Part shown: positions 10,371-22,154 of the stretch, piece by piece | How positions within the stretch are numbered: the stretch's first letter is position 1 | Layout of the letters: each line of letters opens with the position of its first letter | Assembly: GCA_030220185.1 (NCBI GenBank) | Contig: JASPKZ010003421.1 | Coordinates: 883,501 to 947,500 of the forward strand | Source: Diploptera punctata | Lineage: Eukaryota > Arthropoda > Insecta > Blattodea > Blaberidae | Direction: 5' to 3' | Length of the DNA stretch: 64,000 nucleotides | Translations under genes and position numbers: made by a program | The notes under the pieces: generated by a model | What the model was told of the DNA's origin: nothing | The model's input: only the letters and a program-made list of their open reading frames with translations | Database searches by the model: none

Positions 10371-10640
10371 TGACGGAACGTTGTTTAATTAATACATGGA
10401 AGGTGTTTCATTAACAATTGACGCTCAACCAGTCTCTTTGCTAGTTTGCGATGCTAATCGAGTCGCGCTTGTCGCCATGGAGACAGACTGCGGTGACATC
10501 TGTCGAGACAAGCTGGAAGCTGTTACCGCAGTCAATCTCCTGGAGGCGACTAGGAGATCGCGTCCCGTCAATTTAATTCCTTTGCACGGCCACCTCGAGT
10601 TAAATTTGTTCAACATAACTACATGTATATGTTGTCATAT
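10371..10640. other. GC- and CpG-richer island of unknown nature
   Basis: Base composition contrasts with the flanks, and open frames exist on both strands (10396-10644 plus, 10425-10616 minus). Neither has a recognisable domain. Could be a fragment of a repeat or a decayed exon; I cannot tell. Confidence 0.35.
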
Positions 10641-10891
10641 ATAAAAGTCGCGATGAAATTTAAACTTTAATTTTATGAACTTGATTCTAATAACGTAGAC
10701 TGTAGGCCTCTCTTTAAAATAGTTACCCATCAAAAAATCAAATTCAAATTTCTCTTGCTAGATAATAGTGCATACAATAGTGGCAAATAATCAAATATAG
10801 GCCTATGTCTGCACTACTACTATTATTATCGCCTTACCATGATGTCTGTCCAGCGGCTCGTTTTGTTTCTCCCCGCAGCTATTATAGGCTA

Positions 10892-11410
10892 TATGATTTT
10901 TTGTCTCATGAGTACCAATAGTTGTACTTAATGCAGTTTTTTTATCCTGTTTTCAAATATGTATTCGGAATTTATCCATCACACCCACAGTTTTTTTTCT
11001 TATTTCAATTTCAATTAATGGATTTAAATAATTTTTTAATAAACGTCTTTTCGTCCATTTGTCCATTGTAAAATAAAACCAAATGAGCTAATTCAGGATA
11101 TTTCAGCTATGCAAAAGAGATATCAAGGAAAATTGAATCCTAATATGCTGGCTGATTATTGTTGGACCGTCAAGAGGGATGCTCCACAGGCGAAATATAG
11201 CAGAAAATCATTTCTTACTTTCTAGGTGAGTCCGAATGTTGAAATATTGTGTAGTTACGAATGTAGAAAATATTAAAGCGTTTGAAATTGTAATTTCTGT
11301 CTCTCGGAATCCTTGCGTGCTGGAGAAAAAACCGATATCATATTTGAATTCAGGGAAAAAAAATACTATCAGAATCACATATTTTTCTTTCTGAGACAAA
11401 AAAAAGTTTC
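10892..11410 (+). repeat. duplicated segment carrying the end of an uncharacterised protein (copy 2)
   Basis: Partner of the segment at 2479. The coding remnant at about 11095-11224 reads QDISAMQKRYQGKLNPN, MLADYCWTVKRDAPQAKY and SRKSFLTF before a stop. It starts immediately after TTCAG, which would suit a splice acceptor. The same block (HQD.KNMESRYQGRW) is at the end of the minus-strand remnant at 56787. I recall this family from many insect and cnidarian genomes without a known function. Confidence 0.7.
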
Positions 11411-11534
11411 TTTTTTGTTTCTCAGTGTAATTAAATACAAAGATATCGACTACCGTCACTATAATAATTCCGCATGTCAAGCATTGTCTTGCGACACCCG
11501 CTTTTATATAAACGGACAATCGTCATAGCGATGC

Positions 11535-11688
11535 GATAATACTATTACTGCTGCTGCTGTTGCTACTACTAGGCCTACTACTACTGCTACTACTACTACT
11601 ACTAACACTACTAACTTACTTACTTACTTGCTTGCTTACTTACTTACTTAATTACATTGTTACTTATTTACTTACTTACTTACTTAGT
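11535..11688. repeat. TGC/TACT simple repeats
   Basis: TGCTGC/TACTAC repeats grade into (TACT)n, which directly adjoins the 3' end of the following minus-strand LINE L copy and is probably its tail. Confidence 0.85.
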
Positions 11689-12120
11689 CATTGGCACTAT
11701 CGAATCCTTAGGTTCATGGCCGCTCTAACATAAGCTCTCCATACATTCATATCCTGAGCTAATGCTTTCCAATCATTCCCTGTATAATCTACTTCACTCA
11801 TGTCATAGTTAATGTTATTCTCCCACTTCATTCTTGGTCTGTGGGCGTTTTCTCTCTGATTTTCTTACAAGAAGCTTCCATGCACGTCATTCATTCCCCA
11901 TTCGTCCCATATGTCCTGCCCATCGCATCTACGAAACTTAACTGTTCTTATTATATCAGGCTTCCTATAAATACCAGTAATTCACTGTTATGTACATTCA
12001 CCTGTCTGTTCATCTCTCTTTGGTTCAAAAATTTTCCTAAGAATTTCATTTTCAAATACTTGTAATATCCTTTCCTCCCTTAAAGTAAGCCCATGTTTCG
12101 CATCCATATAATATAACTGG
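11689..12120 (-). mobile_element. LINE family L, 5'-truncated copy
   Basis: The minus strand encodes the RT C-terminal region: a GCET block, then RRWAGH-like, GRPRMRWE and YVRAAMNL regions, ending GATAGTGCCA. As in all L copies the stop codon lies within about 20 bp of the element end, so a 3' UTR is nearly absent. Many frame breaks. Confidence 0.8.

Positions 12121-12150
<30 letters not shown>
12120..12150. repeat. (TAA)n microsatellite
   Basis: About ten units at the truncation point of the LINE. The next 170 bp hold no clear feature. Confidence 0.9.
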
Positions 12151-12151
<1 letters not shown>

Positions 12152-12325
12152 TAAAAAATATAATAAATTATTATTTTTATTAACAATACCTTAAACATGA
12201 TTACAAGTTGTAAACATCTTCCAGAATCTTAAGTCATAACACTTTTTTACTCCTATCTTTCCAATCTCCTTCCTCCAATTCATTCTCCACCGTTCCAATT
12301 TTATATTTCATGAAGTCTGTTAGAT

Positions 12326-12700
12326 TTTTGGTCGGTTGAGGTGGTCCTTGCTTCTAGTCCCGAGGATTGCGAGTTGAGGGTTGACATCCGGCCGGGGTCT
12401 ACAGATTATTATGATGCCAAAATCCAAGGCATGAATCCTCCTGGATGAACTTCAAGCCATGGGTCCCGAGTCAGACAATTTTGGTGCTCGTAAAGACTAA
12501 ATTAGTGCCTCTGAGCAAAATTTAACTGATGTTCACCATCAGACTAATGGCATAGTTGCCTATTAGATGTCTCATTGAGTCATTGAGGCGATGTACTGAC
12601 CACATGACCATTGACATCTGTAGGGACATAAGATAGGTCAAGAAACTCCCCGCTAGGGGAGCACTCATGTTTCTATTTAGGGTCATAAGGAGGTATATAC
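12326..12700 (+). mobile_element. SINE family B, diverged copy
   Basis: Follows the family B order (tRNA-like head, CCGGCCGGGGTC, AATCCAAGG, TCCTCC, GGGTCCCGAGT, GCTCGTAAA, GAGGCGATG, GACATCTGTA) but with many changes and a damaged head; closer to the copy at 47702 than to the younger ones. Confidence 0.7.
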
Positions 12701-12802
12701 ATATACACAATGTAGAATTGTTTACCTGCATTTCCTGTCTGATTATAGTGTTCTTTTTTGTTTTTTACATCTGGAGTGCCTGATTGATTTTCTTATATAG
12801 TC

Positions 12803-13316
<514 letters not shown>

Positions 13317-13324
13317 TTAATGAC

Positions 13325-13618
13325 GGGGGCACGCCGTAGCGTAGTGGTTAAGGCACCACACTACAAGCCGGAAGGTCGAGGGTTTGAGGATTTTTAAACT
13401 TACGCAAACCTTCTGACGGCACTATGGTCCTGGGGTCGACTCAGCCTCTAACTGAAATGATTACCAGACGCTTGTTCTGTAGGTAAATGCGGCCGTCACG
13501 CAGGGCTGACAACGCGGTTGACATCAAGTGCCGATTATCAAGAAAAGTGGGAGCCTTAACCTCCTACTACCCCAAGGGCCTCCTGAGGTTTGTAATGGAT
13601 CACTTTACTTTACTTGTA
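13325..13618 (+). mobile_element. SINE family C, copy 1
   Basis: tRNA-like head with A box GCGTAGTGGTTAAGGC; the B-box region is damaged in this copy (GAGGGTTTGAGG). Body shared with 60661; 3' end CTTTACTTTACTT. Flanked by TTAATGAC at 13317-13324 and 13619-13626, a perfect 8-bp TSD. Confidence 0.9.
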
Positions 13619-13626
13619 TTAATGAC

Positions 13627-14316
13627 AAAATTAGGCATGTAATAGGCTCTAAAATTGTATAAATATTATTGTAACCTCTTTGAGATTCTGATTTGATACA
13701 GACCTTAAATATTACTCATTCAAATTATATCAATGGTATAAACAAAAAACAAACATATAGCAGAATGACAAAAGAAATATTATTATTAGCTTATCGAATA
13801 TAGAAAATAACAGAAGTGAAATGGCACAAATAAATACGGTTTATTTCGAATGGATGAAACAAACTGAATAGCTATACAACTAACACTGATGACACCATTA
13901 TTCATTTTAAACTGATAAAAAAGCAAATGATATAGAAGTATTATAGGGTAGTAGGTTATGTGAAACAGTGTTTCGCTCCCGGATAAATAAAATAAAAACA
14001 AATCGTGATGTATGATATATAGACAAGTTTATTCGTGAAGTTATGAAAATAAATACTAAAAGCTCAACCACATATTATGAAAAAAGGTACTAACATTACA
14101 AAAACATGAGAACGCTATCAGTTTTGTTTTTAATTTCAAGATCGAAATTATTTATTGAATGTAAATATTGAGCTTCAAGTACAAAAGAATGTAATTGTAG
14201 TAGCCTATAATTATTGTTCTCACTATAATTCAAAATATTTTTGCGATATAAAAACAAATTATATATAAATAGTATTAGATTTTCTAAACAGAAGTAAATT
14301 GTCGCAAAGTGCACCC

Positions 14317-14318
<2 letters not shown>
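13627..14318. other. unassigned AT-rich stretch
   Basis: Two minus-strand open frames of about 70 codons show no motif. Nothing recognised. Confidence 0.4.
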
Positions 14319-14394
<76 letters not shown>

Positions 14395-14412
14395 GAGAGA
14401 GAGAGAGAGAGA
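14319..14412. repeat. (GA)n microsatellite
   Basis: About 45 units with one TGGG interruption. Confidence 0.97.
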
Positions 14413-14690
14413 TTTAATTGCAGTCATTCAAACTGCTTTTCTGCTACAATCTCCTGTATATCTGACCAAGAATAAAAAAAAGAGGAATTAAATGTTACGG
14501 GATGTATTATACGGAAATAACATAAATATTAAAAAAGCATAGTCGAGGGATTTGAACCTCGTCTCTCACATTTATTTTTTTTCGGTAATTGTTTAACTAT
14601 ACGTATTCGAACGTCGGATACCAGTCGTCTAAATCCCGGTTCTCTTTTTTACTATTGCACTATTAACTAGTTAACTTTAAATAAGTGTAT

Positions 14691-14692
<2 letters not shown>

Positions 14693-14763
<71 letters not shown>

Positions 14764-14832
14764 TAATAATAATAATTATTATTATTATTGTTATTGTTAT
14801 TATTGTTATTATTATTATTGTTATTATACTTT
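14693..14832. repeat. (TAA)n changing into (ATT)n
   Basis: A TAA run of about 80 bp is followed directly by ATT/GTT repeats, so the two halves are inverted relative to each other and could fold back. It abuts the truncation point of the next LINE copy. Confidence 0.95.
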
Positions 14833-14849
14833 TTTGGTATCTTATGAAG

Positions 14850-15203
14850 CAAGAGATAAACAGACCGAAGAATGGAGAAGACTTACATAACAGTGAAGTA
14901 CGTGGTTTTATAGGAAGCCAGATATAATAAGTACGGTTAAATCTCGTAGACTGCGATGGGCAGGGCATGCGACACGAATGGGGAATGAAAGACGTGCATG
15001 AAAGCTTTTTGTAGAAAAACCAGAGGAAAAACGCCCAGTTGGTAGACCAAGATTGAGGTGGGAGAATAACATTGACTATGATTTGAGGGAAGTAGATTAT
15101 ACAGGGAAAGATTGGAAAACATTAGCTCACGATAGGGATGTATGGAGAGCTTATGTCCGCGCGGCCATGAACTTGTTGGTTCGATAGTGCCAGTGAGTTA
15201 GTT
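14850..15203 (+). mobile_element. LINE family L, 5'-truncated copy
   Basis: Encodes EWRRLT-like, SRRLRWAGHATRMGNE, GRPRLRWENNI and AYVRAAMNL blocks, ending GATAGTGCCAGTGAGTTAGTTA. Several frame lesions. Confidence 0.85.
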
Positions 15204-15572
15204 ATCTTATGAAGCAGCATAATCAGCTCGTTTACTGGTGCGACATAAACTTGAAGGAAGCTTGTATATCTACAACAGGCCCCATCCCATGACAAAGATT
15301 TTTCTCTTTGTCCAAGGAATGAAAATTAAGACGTCTGGACATTTACCCTTTACCTTACGTAGGCTGCAACTTATTCCATTAACTCTTTTACAGTTGGGAT
15401 ACCAGTAGATGTTAAAGTTCTCCTATTTACATAATTTAGCGTCAAATATCTGTGGGTCAGCTTAACCCGTGATGTCCATATGGTAATTAGCCTGAACCCC
15501 GCATAAGCTTTTAATATTAGGTTGACGGATTTTGCAGCCATTTTAAGTCTATTCTTAGACCTACTACATTTC
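15204..15572. other. unassigned stretch
   Basis: No feature recognised. Confidence 0.4.

Positions 15573-15614
<42 letters not shown>
15573..15614. repeat. (TA)n microsatellite
   Basis: Directly precedes SINE B, suggesting insertion into or next to a TA run. Confidence 0.95.
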
Positions 15615-15616
<2 letters not shown>

Positions 15617-16015
15617 GCCGCGGTGGACTAGTGGTTATGCTCCTTGCCTCTGGTCCCGAGGGTCGCGGGTTCAAACCCGGCCGGGGTCGATGGATTTTTT
15701 TAGGATGGAAAAATCCAAGGGGCAAGTCCTCCGGGAGGGACTTTAAGCCGTGGGTCCCGAGTCTGAAGATTTTCAGGCTCGTAAAAGATCCTTAAGTCTG
15801 AATGAAAAGGCCTCTAAGCAAAATTTACCGAATTTTCCCGTCCTAGTACTACCTTGGTTTCCTAGATGTCAGTATGAGGCGGAACGCTGACCACGGACCA
15901 CTCAAATGACATCTGTACGAAAACAAGTGTAACAAAATTAGTATGGTTCAAATTCTTCCTTGTAGGGGGAGAGCGCCTAAATCTCTATTAAGGGAAACAT
16001 GGCTTACAAGATACA
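15615..16015 (+). mobile_element. SINE family B, full-length copy
   Basis: Head CGGCCGCGGTGGACTAGTGG with A box (CTAGTGGTTATG) and B box (GGGTTCAAACCC), then a body of about 330 bp ending AAGGGAAACATGGCTTACAA. Best reference copy for the family (others at 12326, 25913, 36640, 47702, 57888). Confidence 0.9.
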
Positions 16016-16417
16016 ATAATATATATATTAAAGTGCTTATAACAGATGAAGGTATTACATGAAATAAAAAAAAGAAAATAAATGAACAATCATATAGCCT
16101 ATATTTGAAATGTTTAGGTGAAGAACCAGATAAGAAACTTTTCCCTCGAAACCTAGAATACGTTAATTTAGTTGTACGACAACATCCATACTTTCTTACC
16201 TGTATGCTAAACTTTGGAGCTAAGTAAACTCATTTCTGAACTGTATATTTTACTCTTTCACACTATTAAATGATAGTACTTTCCAGGGAGAATCTAATGA
16301 TACCTCACACTCCATTTCGACAAAAAGTTGCGTACCTGGTTCATCCCCTGTAATCCTGCATTTGAGATACTTGAAGAATAATCATTCATATATTATTGCT
16401 GAAATGTTATTGAATTA
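16016..16417. other. unassigned stretch
   Basis: No feature recognised. Confidence 0.4.
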
Positions 16418-17399
16418 TCATAAGTAATGCCACGAGTGATTTCCAAATTTATCTAGAGGATTTGCAAATCAAGAGTGGCGTTTGTTAAGACTATTTAACA
16501 AATAAAATTAAACTGTTTATTCACAAATCATTATTCAAATATCCATCCATAGTAATTCTGCCCGAAGGCAGGTCCTTCACTGCAATAATAGAATTTTCAT
16601 GTTATGCTTGCAGCTTTACTAGGGAATTGTAGGTGTGGTAGCTTCCCGTTGCTTTCCACACCGGTGAAGGATCATGATGATAATGATAAGGATGATGATG
16701 ATGGCCATATGATTTCGGGAACCGTTTGGGCCTTAACGTTTTCCTGACATTTGTCTTGCAGATGAGGAAAAACCCCGATAAAAACCTCTCCCAAAAAAAC
16801 TGCCCCTACCGGGGATCGAACCCGGGCCCGCTGCGTGACAAGGCAGCATGCTACCTCGAGACCACAGCGGTGGACTATTCAAATATAGTTATTTTAAATT
16901 TATATTTAATGCAAACGACGATGTTTGAGAACAAATGAGAAATGTTCTGTTATGTTTAATTTGTTCATCACAGCAATTTGATCATGTTATTTATTGTCAA
17001 ATAGGATTGGAATATTGTAAGAATGCACCCTAGTAGAGAAAAAATGAAACACATCAAACTGTATACTATAATCAGTATTACAGGTTATTCATTTTTTTCA
17101 GAAACAATTCAGAAAAATCAGTATTTAAAACACAATTATTGAACACACAAATATCAAATGTGTAGGTCGAAGGAATCTGTTCATTATTTGCTATATTCAA
17201 CGTATTTGTTAGAGAGTCAGTCACTGCAATATAATGCTCTGACCTGTTTAGAATATTAAAAAAAGAGGACCTTTCTTTATTTTGGTAATCAAAATTCGAT
17301 AAATATCGAGGTGAAACACAACTGTGATTGGTTGTAAAACAAAATGCACTGAAACGTGATTGGTCATTGATTCCCATTTGGGACCTGAGTTAAGTAGTC
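16418..17399 (+). mobile_element. H element, copy 2, interrupted by SINE E
   Basis: Same ends as copy 1 (TCATAAGTAATGCC ... GAGTTAAGTAGTC). The terminal palindrome is short here, lacking the inner inverted pair present in copies 1 and 3-5. A SINE E lies inside with a TSD, so H was present first. Confidence 0.85.
16543..16875 (-). mobile_element. SINE family E, nested in H copy 2
   Basis: On the minus strand: A-box region TGTGGTCTCGAGGTAGC, B box GGGTTCGATCCCC, a GGTGAGG... body, a variable (ATC)n and the end GCAGAATTACTATGGATGGA. The 11-bp TSD TATTCAAATAT is intact on both sides (16532-16542, 16876-16886). Confidence 0.95.
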
Positions 17400-17744
17400 C
17401 ATATTAAATTTGCCTTGTTTAGCATGGATGATTAAGTACATGATGTGTCTTGTCTTAAATGTGTTCATGTTGTCTCGGAAGTGGTCTTAATATTGACCTG
17501 AGCTTATCACTCATCCTGGGAAGCCCACCATGTCCTTTTGTGGCTAAAAATATAAGTAGGCCTATGCGATTCAAATCCTCTCCCGATTGGATCCCGAGTT
17601 AAAAATTCTCTCCCGACATGTATCCGTGTATGATCCGGGTGGCGGGGGGCATGTAAAATAACTGTAATGGAGAGATTAAACTAAACTGTAGGAAGTGAAA
17701 TGTTAATGCATTCGGTGAAAAATGGAGTTATTATCCATATATAT
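17400..17744. other. unassigned stretch
   Basis: Somewhat GC-richer near 17560-17650, with CTCTCCCGA repeated twice; not identified. Confidence 0.35.
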
Positions 17745-18150
17745 ATTACGAGTATTTGAGAATAAAGTTCTTAGAAAAATGTTTGGACCAAAGAGAGATG
17801 GACAGGTGAGTGGAGAAGACTTCATAACAGTGAACTACATGGTATTTACAGGAAGTCAGATATAGTAAGAACAATTAAGTCTCGTAGGCTGCGATGGGCA
17901 GGACATGTGCCACGAATGGGGAATTAAAGAAGTGCATGGAAGCTTCTTATAGGAAAACCAGAGGAAAAACGCCGAGTTGGTGGACCAAGAATGAGGTGGG
18001 AGAATAACATTAACTATGATTTGGGGAGATGTATTGTACAAGGAATTATTGGAAAACATTAGCTCAAGATAGGGATATGTGGAGAGCTTATGTCCGCGCG
18101 GCCATGAACTTATGGTTTCGATATTGCCAGTGAGATAGTTAGCTAGTTAT
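17745..18150 (+). mobile_element. LINE family L, 5'-truncated copy
   Basis: Begins at VFENKVLRKMFGPKRDGQ and runs through the RRLRWAGHVPRMGN, RVGGPRMRWENNI and YVRAAMNL blocks to the common 3' end and a TTAGCTAGTTAT tail. Confidence 0.85.
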
Positions 18151-18519
18151 ATATTTAATAATATTTGAAATAATGAAATGATCAAAACTATATTTCATTT
18201 TTTTTAGAAAGTGAGTTGTTGTGGGCAATTTATTGCTCTTAAATCATCCATACGATAAAAATATATCTGACGATAATCATAAGTCAGGCGTTAAAATTGT
18301 TACTCCCAGCATTACTGACCTCAGGGGCCGTTATCCTTTTCCGATCAGCGGAGGGATAAAATTACAATGAGTTGCGTGCAGTGAATAAAGTGCTATTTTT
18401 ATTGCAGGTATGAAAATAATAAACACTTTCATATTCCATGTTTACCGGCTACACTACTTGTTGATACGCCCCTTACGTCATAATATGCAAACTTCATTTT
18501 TCGCTTAAGCAGTGGATTA
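18151..18519. other. unassigned stretch
   Basis: No feature recognised. Confidence 0.4.
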
Positions 18520-19270
18520 TCATAAGTAATGCCTCGAGTGATTTCCAAATTATCGATAAATTCACGACTCACGAAGTGAGGAGTGAATTTATCTAGAGAA
18601 TTTGGAAATCAAGACTGGCATTTGTTAGGACTATTTAACGAATAAAATTAAGCTGTTTACTCACAAATCATTATTTAACTATAGTTATTTTAAAATATTT
18701 ATATATTTAATATAAACGGTGATGTTTGAAAACAAATGAGAAACGATAGGCACGCTTCACCTGCTTATTTTATCACTGCAACCAGATCATACTATTTATT
18801 GCCAAAGGAACGCAATATTGTAAGAATGCTCTCTAGTGGAGAAAAAATAAAACATCGAACTGTATATTATTTCATTTCTGATGTCGTATGATGTAAATAT
18901 GACAATTATATTTTCCTGGATTATCACCTGGGAAAAAATACATTTAAGAAAATGCAAACAGTGGTTTCTTTTTTTGGTGGTATAATAAATTGCTACAAAT
19001 GTTTTTATATTAACTCCTGCAAGCGCTATGTGTTGACATCTATGCATTATATATATATACAATCTGGTAGCCATGTTTCTTTACAGGGCCAGTCACTACA
19101 AAATAATGGTCAGACCTGTTCAGAATATAAAAAAGGACGATCATTCTTTAATATGGTAAATTTAACACTGATAAATATTTCGTGAAACACGACTCTGATT
19201 GGTTGTAAAACAGAAATCATTGAAACATGATTGGTCATCGACTCCCATTTGGGGCATGAGTTAAATAGTC
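18520..19270 (+). mobile_element. H element, copy 3 (full-length)
   Basis: About 751 bp with the complete nested palindrome at its left end. The interior is AT-rich and non-coding. Its last bases TC are also the first bases of copy 4, so the two sit head to tail with no spacer. Confidence 0.9.
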
Positions 19271-20725
19271 ATAAGTAATGCCACGAGTGATTTCCAAATT
19301 ATCGATAAATTCACGACTCACGAACTGAGGAGTGAATTTATCTAGAGAATTTGGAAATCAAGAGTGGCATTTGTTAGGACTATTTAACGAATAAAATTAA
19401 GTTGTTTACTCACAAATCATTATTTACATATAGTAATTTTAAAATATTTATTTATTTAATGTTAACGGCGATGTTTGAAAACAAATGAGAAACGATTGGT
19501 ACGCTTCATCTGCTTCTCTTGTTCATCTCTGGAATCAGATCATATTATTTGTTGCCAAAGGAACGCAATATTGTAAGAATGCACTCTAGTGGAGAAAAAA
19601 TGAAACACGTCAAACTGTATATTAATTCATTTCTGATGTCCTATGACAATTATATTTTTCTGGAAAAAATACATTTAAGAAGTGCAAACAGTGGTTTATT
19701 TTTTTGGTGGTATAATCAATTGCTACAATTTTTTTATATTAACTTCCGCATGCTCTACGTGTTGATATTCCTGCACTATATATACAATCTGGTAGCCGTA
19801 TTTCTTAGAGAGTCAGTCACTGCAAAATAATGCTATGACCTATTCGGAATGTTAAAAAGGAGGTGCTTTCTTTATTATGACTATTTAACTCATGCCCCAA
19901 ATGGGAGTCAATGACCAATCATGTTTCAATGATTTCTGTTTTACAACCAATCAGAGTCGTGTTTCACGAATATTTATCAGTGTTATATTTACCATATTAA
20001 AGAAAGCTCCTCCTTTTTAATATTCTGAACAGGTCTGACCATTATTTTGCAGTGACTGATCCTATAGGGAATACGGCTAACATATTGTATATATAGTGCA
20101 TAGATGTCAACACATAGCGCTTGCAGGAGTTAATATAAAAACATTTGCAGCAATTTATTATACCACCAAAAAAGAAACCACTGTTTGCACGTTCTTACAT
20201 GTATTTTTTCCCAGTTAATAATGCAGAAAAATATAATTGTCATATTTACATCAGAAATGAATTAATATACAGTTTGATGTGTTTCATTTTTTCTCCACTA
20301 GAGAGCATTCTTACAATATTGCGTTCCTTTGGCAATAAATAGTATGATCTGGTTGCAGTGATAAAATAAGCAGGTGAAGCGTGCCTATCGTTTCTCATTT
20401 GTTTTCAAACATCACCGTTTATATTAATTATATAAATATTTTAAATTAACTATAGTTAAATAATGATTTGTGAGTAAACAGCTTAATTTTATTCGTTAAA
20501 TAGTCCTAACAAATGCCAGTCTTGATTTCCAAATTCTCTAGATAAATTCACTCCTCACTTCGTGAGTCGTGAATTTATCGATAATTTGGAAATCACTGGT
20601 GGCATTACTTATGATAAACTTTAGTTGGTAAATTCTAGGCGAAACACGACTGTGATTGGTTGTAAATAAAAATAATTGAAATATGATTGTCAGTGACTCC
20701 CATTTGGGGCTTGAGTTAAATAGTC
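19269..20725 (+). mobile_element. H element, copy 4, split by copy 5
   Basis: The left part runs from the palindrome to about 19878. The matching right end resumes at 20615 (AAACTTTAG ... GAGTTAAATAGTC). The copy at 37401 shows the unbroken order across the junction (CTTTATTATGATGAA), supporting a later insertion of copy 5. Confidence 0.85.
19879..20614 (-). mobile_element. H element, copy 5, nested and inverted inside copy 4
   Basis: About 736 bp, starting GACTATTTAACTC and ending GGCATTACTTATGA with the complete palindrome. Its interior matches copy 3 and the left part of copy 4 in reverse, creating a head-on inverted repeat with arms of about 600 bp. Confidence 0.9.
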
Positions 20726-20800
20726 ATTCAGATAACGTTTTAAGTAGGCCTAAATATGACTTATATCTATTCAAACCTGCTAGAACATTATTTGAAAAAA

Positions 20801-21148
20801 TAGTCCCACGTCGTAGCAGAGTGGTTAAGGCAAGAAGCCTTGGCGCAGAGCTACGGGATCTACGCTAGTTCGAGTCCCCCATTGGGGAAGAAATTTTCTC
20901 GTGGAATTTCGGCCAGTATGGAACCAATGCCCACCCAGCATCTTGAGGCATTTCGGTAGCTACAATAAAGTAGCGACTCCAGGTTAAGAAAACTAGCTAT
21001 AAGGGCTGTGGTACCCGACATATTGACCATATGTCACCCCTACACTGGCTAGATGATCGTCTACCTCTGTGACTAACACATGTAGATGTGAGGCAAGGAG
21101 CCCGCTGGTAGGCTAAGAGCCTTCTAGGCCTGCCGCGCTTGGATTACT
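20801..21148 (+). mobile_element. SINE family D, copy 1
   Basis: Head with CGTAGCAGAGTGGTTAAGGC (A box) and AGTTCGAGTCCCCC (B box), then a body shared with the copy at 63090 (GAAATTTT.TC.CGGAATTTCGG.CAGTATGG). No clear TSD seen. Confidence 0.8.
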
Positions 21149-21486
21149 TTACAACATATGACGCGAATCATTTTTCCAAATTCCAATCATACACCATGCG
21201 CATGCGCCAACAAAGGCGATGCGGTTTACACTATGATATCACGGGATGCAGCCAACATATGCACGATATTTAACGAACCTAAAAACTAACAACGCAATTT
21301 CAGGACTCTAACTTGTGAAAGACTAACTTAAAAGCTAACTTAACGCGATTTAAGAACCCTAACTCTGAAAGAATGCAATGTCCATTAATAAATAGTAAGT
21401 TTTGAAATTCTCAAGTATATGCGTTCAGTTAATTAGTATACTTTCTATGTTGGCCGCATTGGAACATGTCTTTGTTGTTGTATAAA
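21149..21486. other. unassigned stretch with weak inverted ends
   Basis: GATGCAGCCAACAT (21246) is roughly inverted at 21449 (ATGTTGGCCGCATT), and CAACAAAG is inverted near 21470. This could be a decayed MITE, but the match is too weak to call. Confidence 0.3.
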
Positions 21487-21744
21487 ATAACTAACTAACT
21501 CACTGGCACTATCGAACCCGGAGGTTCATGACCGCGCGGATATAAGCTCTACATACATCCCTATCCTAAGCTAATGTTTTCCAATCATCCCCTCTATAAT
21601 CTACTTCTCTCAAATCATATTTAATATTTTCCCCACCTCATTGTTGGTCTACCAACTGGACGTTTTCCCTCTGGTTTTCCTACAAGAAGTTTCCATGCAC
21701 GTCTTTCATTCCCCATTCCTGCGACATGTCCTGCCCATCACAGT
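21487..21744 (-). mobile_element. LINE family L, 5'-truncated copy
   Basis: Minus-strand copy of the common 3' region with a TTAGTTAGTTA tail on the outside. Stops after the GHVAGMGNE block. Confidence 0.8.
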
Positions 21745-21879
21745 ATTCATTGAATATTCGTTGAATCCTTACGAGGGAAAAATAAAAGAAAACAACTGGG
21801 CTTCCTGCATAATCAAATTGTTTTCTTTCTTTCTTTTATTAAGAAAAATAACACTGACAATACACTACAGTTTAATACT

Positions 21880-22100
21880 AATAAAATTCATTATTAAAAC
21901 CGTTGAGGTGGAGAGTCATAAAATAAAATAAGTTAAAATATACCTTCTTAGGTAAGATCCGTCGTCCTCAACTTATAAAATGTGTATTCTTTATGCCTGT
22001 AAGCCTTTCAGAACATCCGTTCCATCATCAGCAGGTCTTTGTTCGCTACAATATCTAGCATGGTGGTAGATGTTGCTGGTCGTAACGTGGTGTTGTCGTG
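21880..22100 (-). mobile_element. Penelope-like element, 3' end (inverted partner)
   Basis: Minus-strand copy of the end of the element at 22517: the last coding residues, the 3' UTR (GGACGACGGATCTTACC) and a TTTTATTTTATGACTCTCC terminus that extends further than the plus-strand copy. Contains CTGATGA, a 5-bp stem and GAAA at 22006-22031 in its unmutated form. Confidence 0.75.
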
Positions 22101-22154
22101 GCAAAAACTTTGAGAAAAATAAATAAAAATTTTAACATAGCCTACAAAACTAAT

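Noticed and set aside
10396..10644. Fragment of rRNA, because of CCCGTCAATTTAATTCC
   Set aside because: Resemblance to the small-subunit CCGTCAATTC region is limited to about 12 bases and the flanks do not match.
14538..14640. tRNA-like B box (GAGGTTCAAATCCCTCGACT on the minus strand)
   Set aside because: No matching A box at the right distance and no cloverleaf could be drawn; a worn SINE scrap is possible but not supported.
15615..15690. tRNA genes at the heads of SINE families
   Set aside because: A and B boxes are present, but acceptor stems do not pair and the same heads recur with long family-specific bodies.
18961..19185. Open frames inside H elements (also 19519-19830, 20145-20342) as an H-encoded protein
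   Set aside because: They are not kept between copies and lie on both strands; H appears non-coding.
21207..21480. MITE with CAACAAAG ends
   Set aside because: Inverted similarity is only 8-14 bp with gaps and no TSD, so it was left unassigned.
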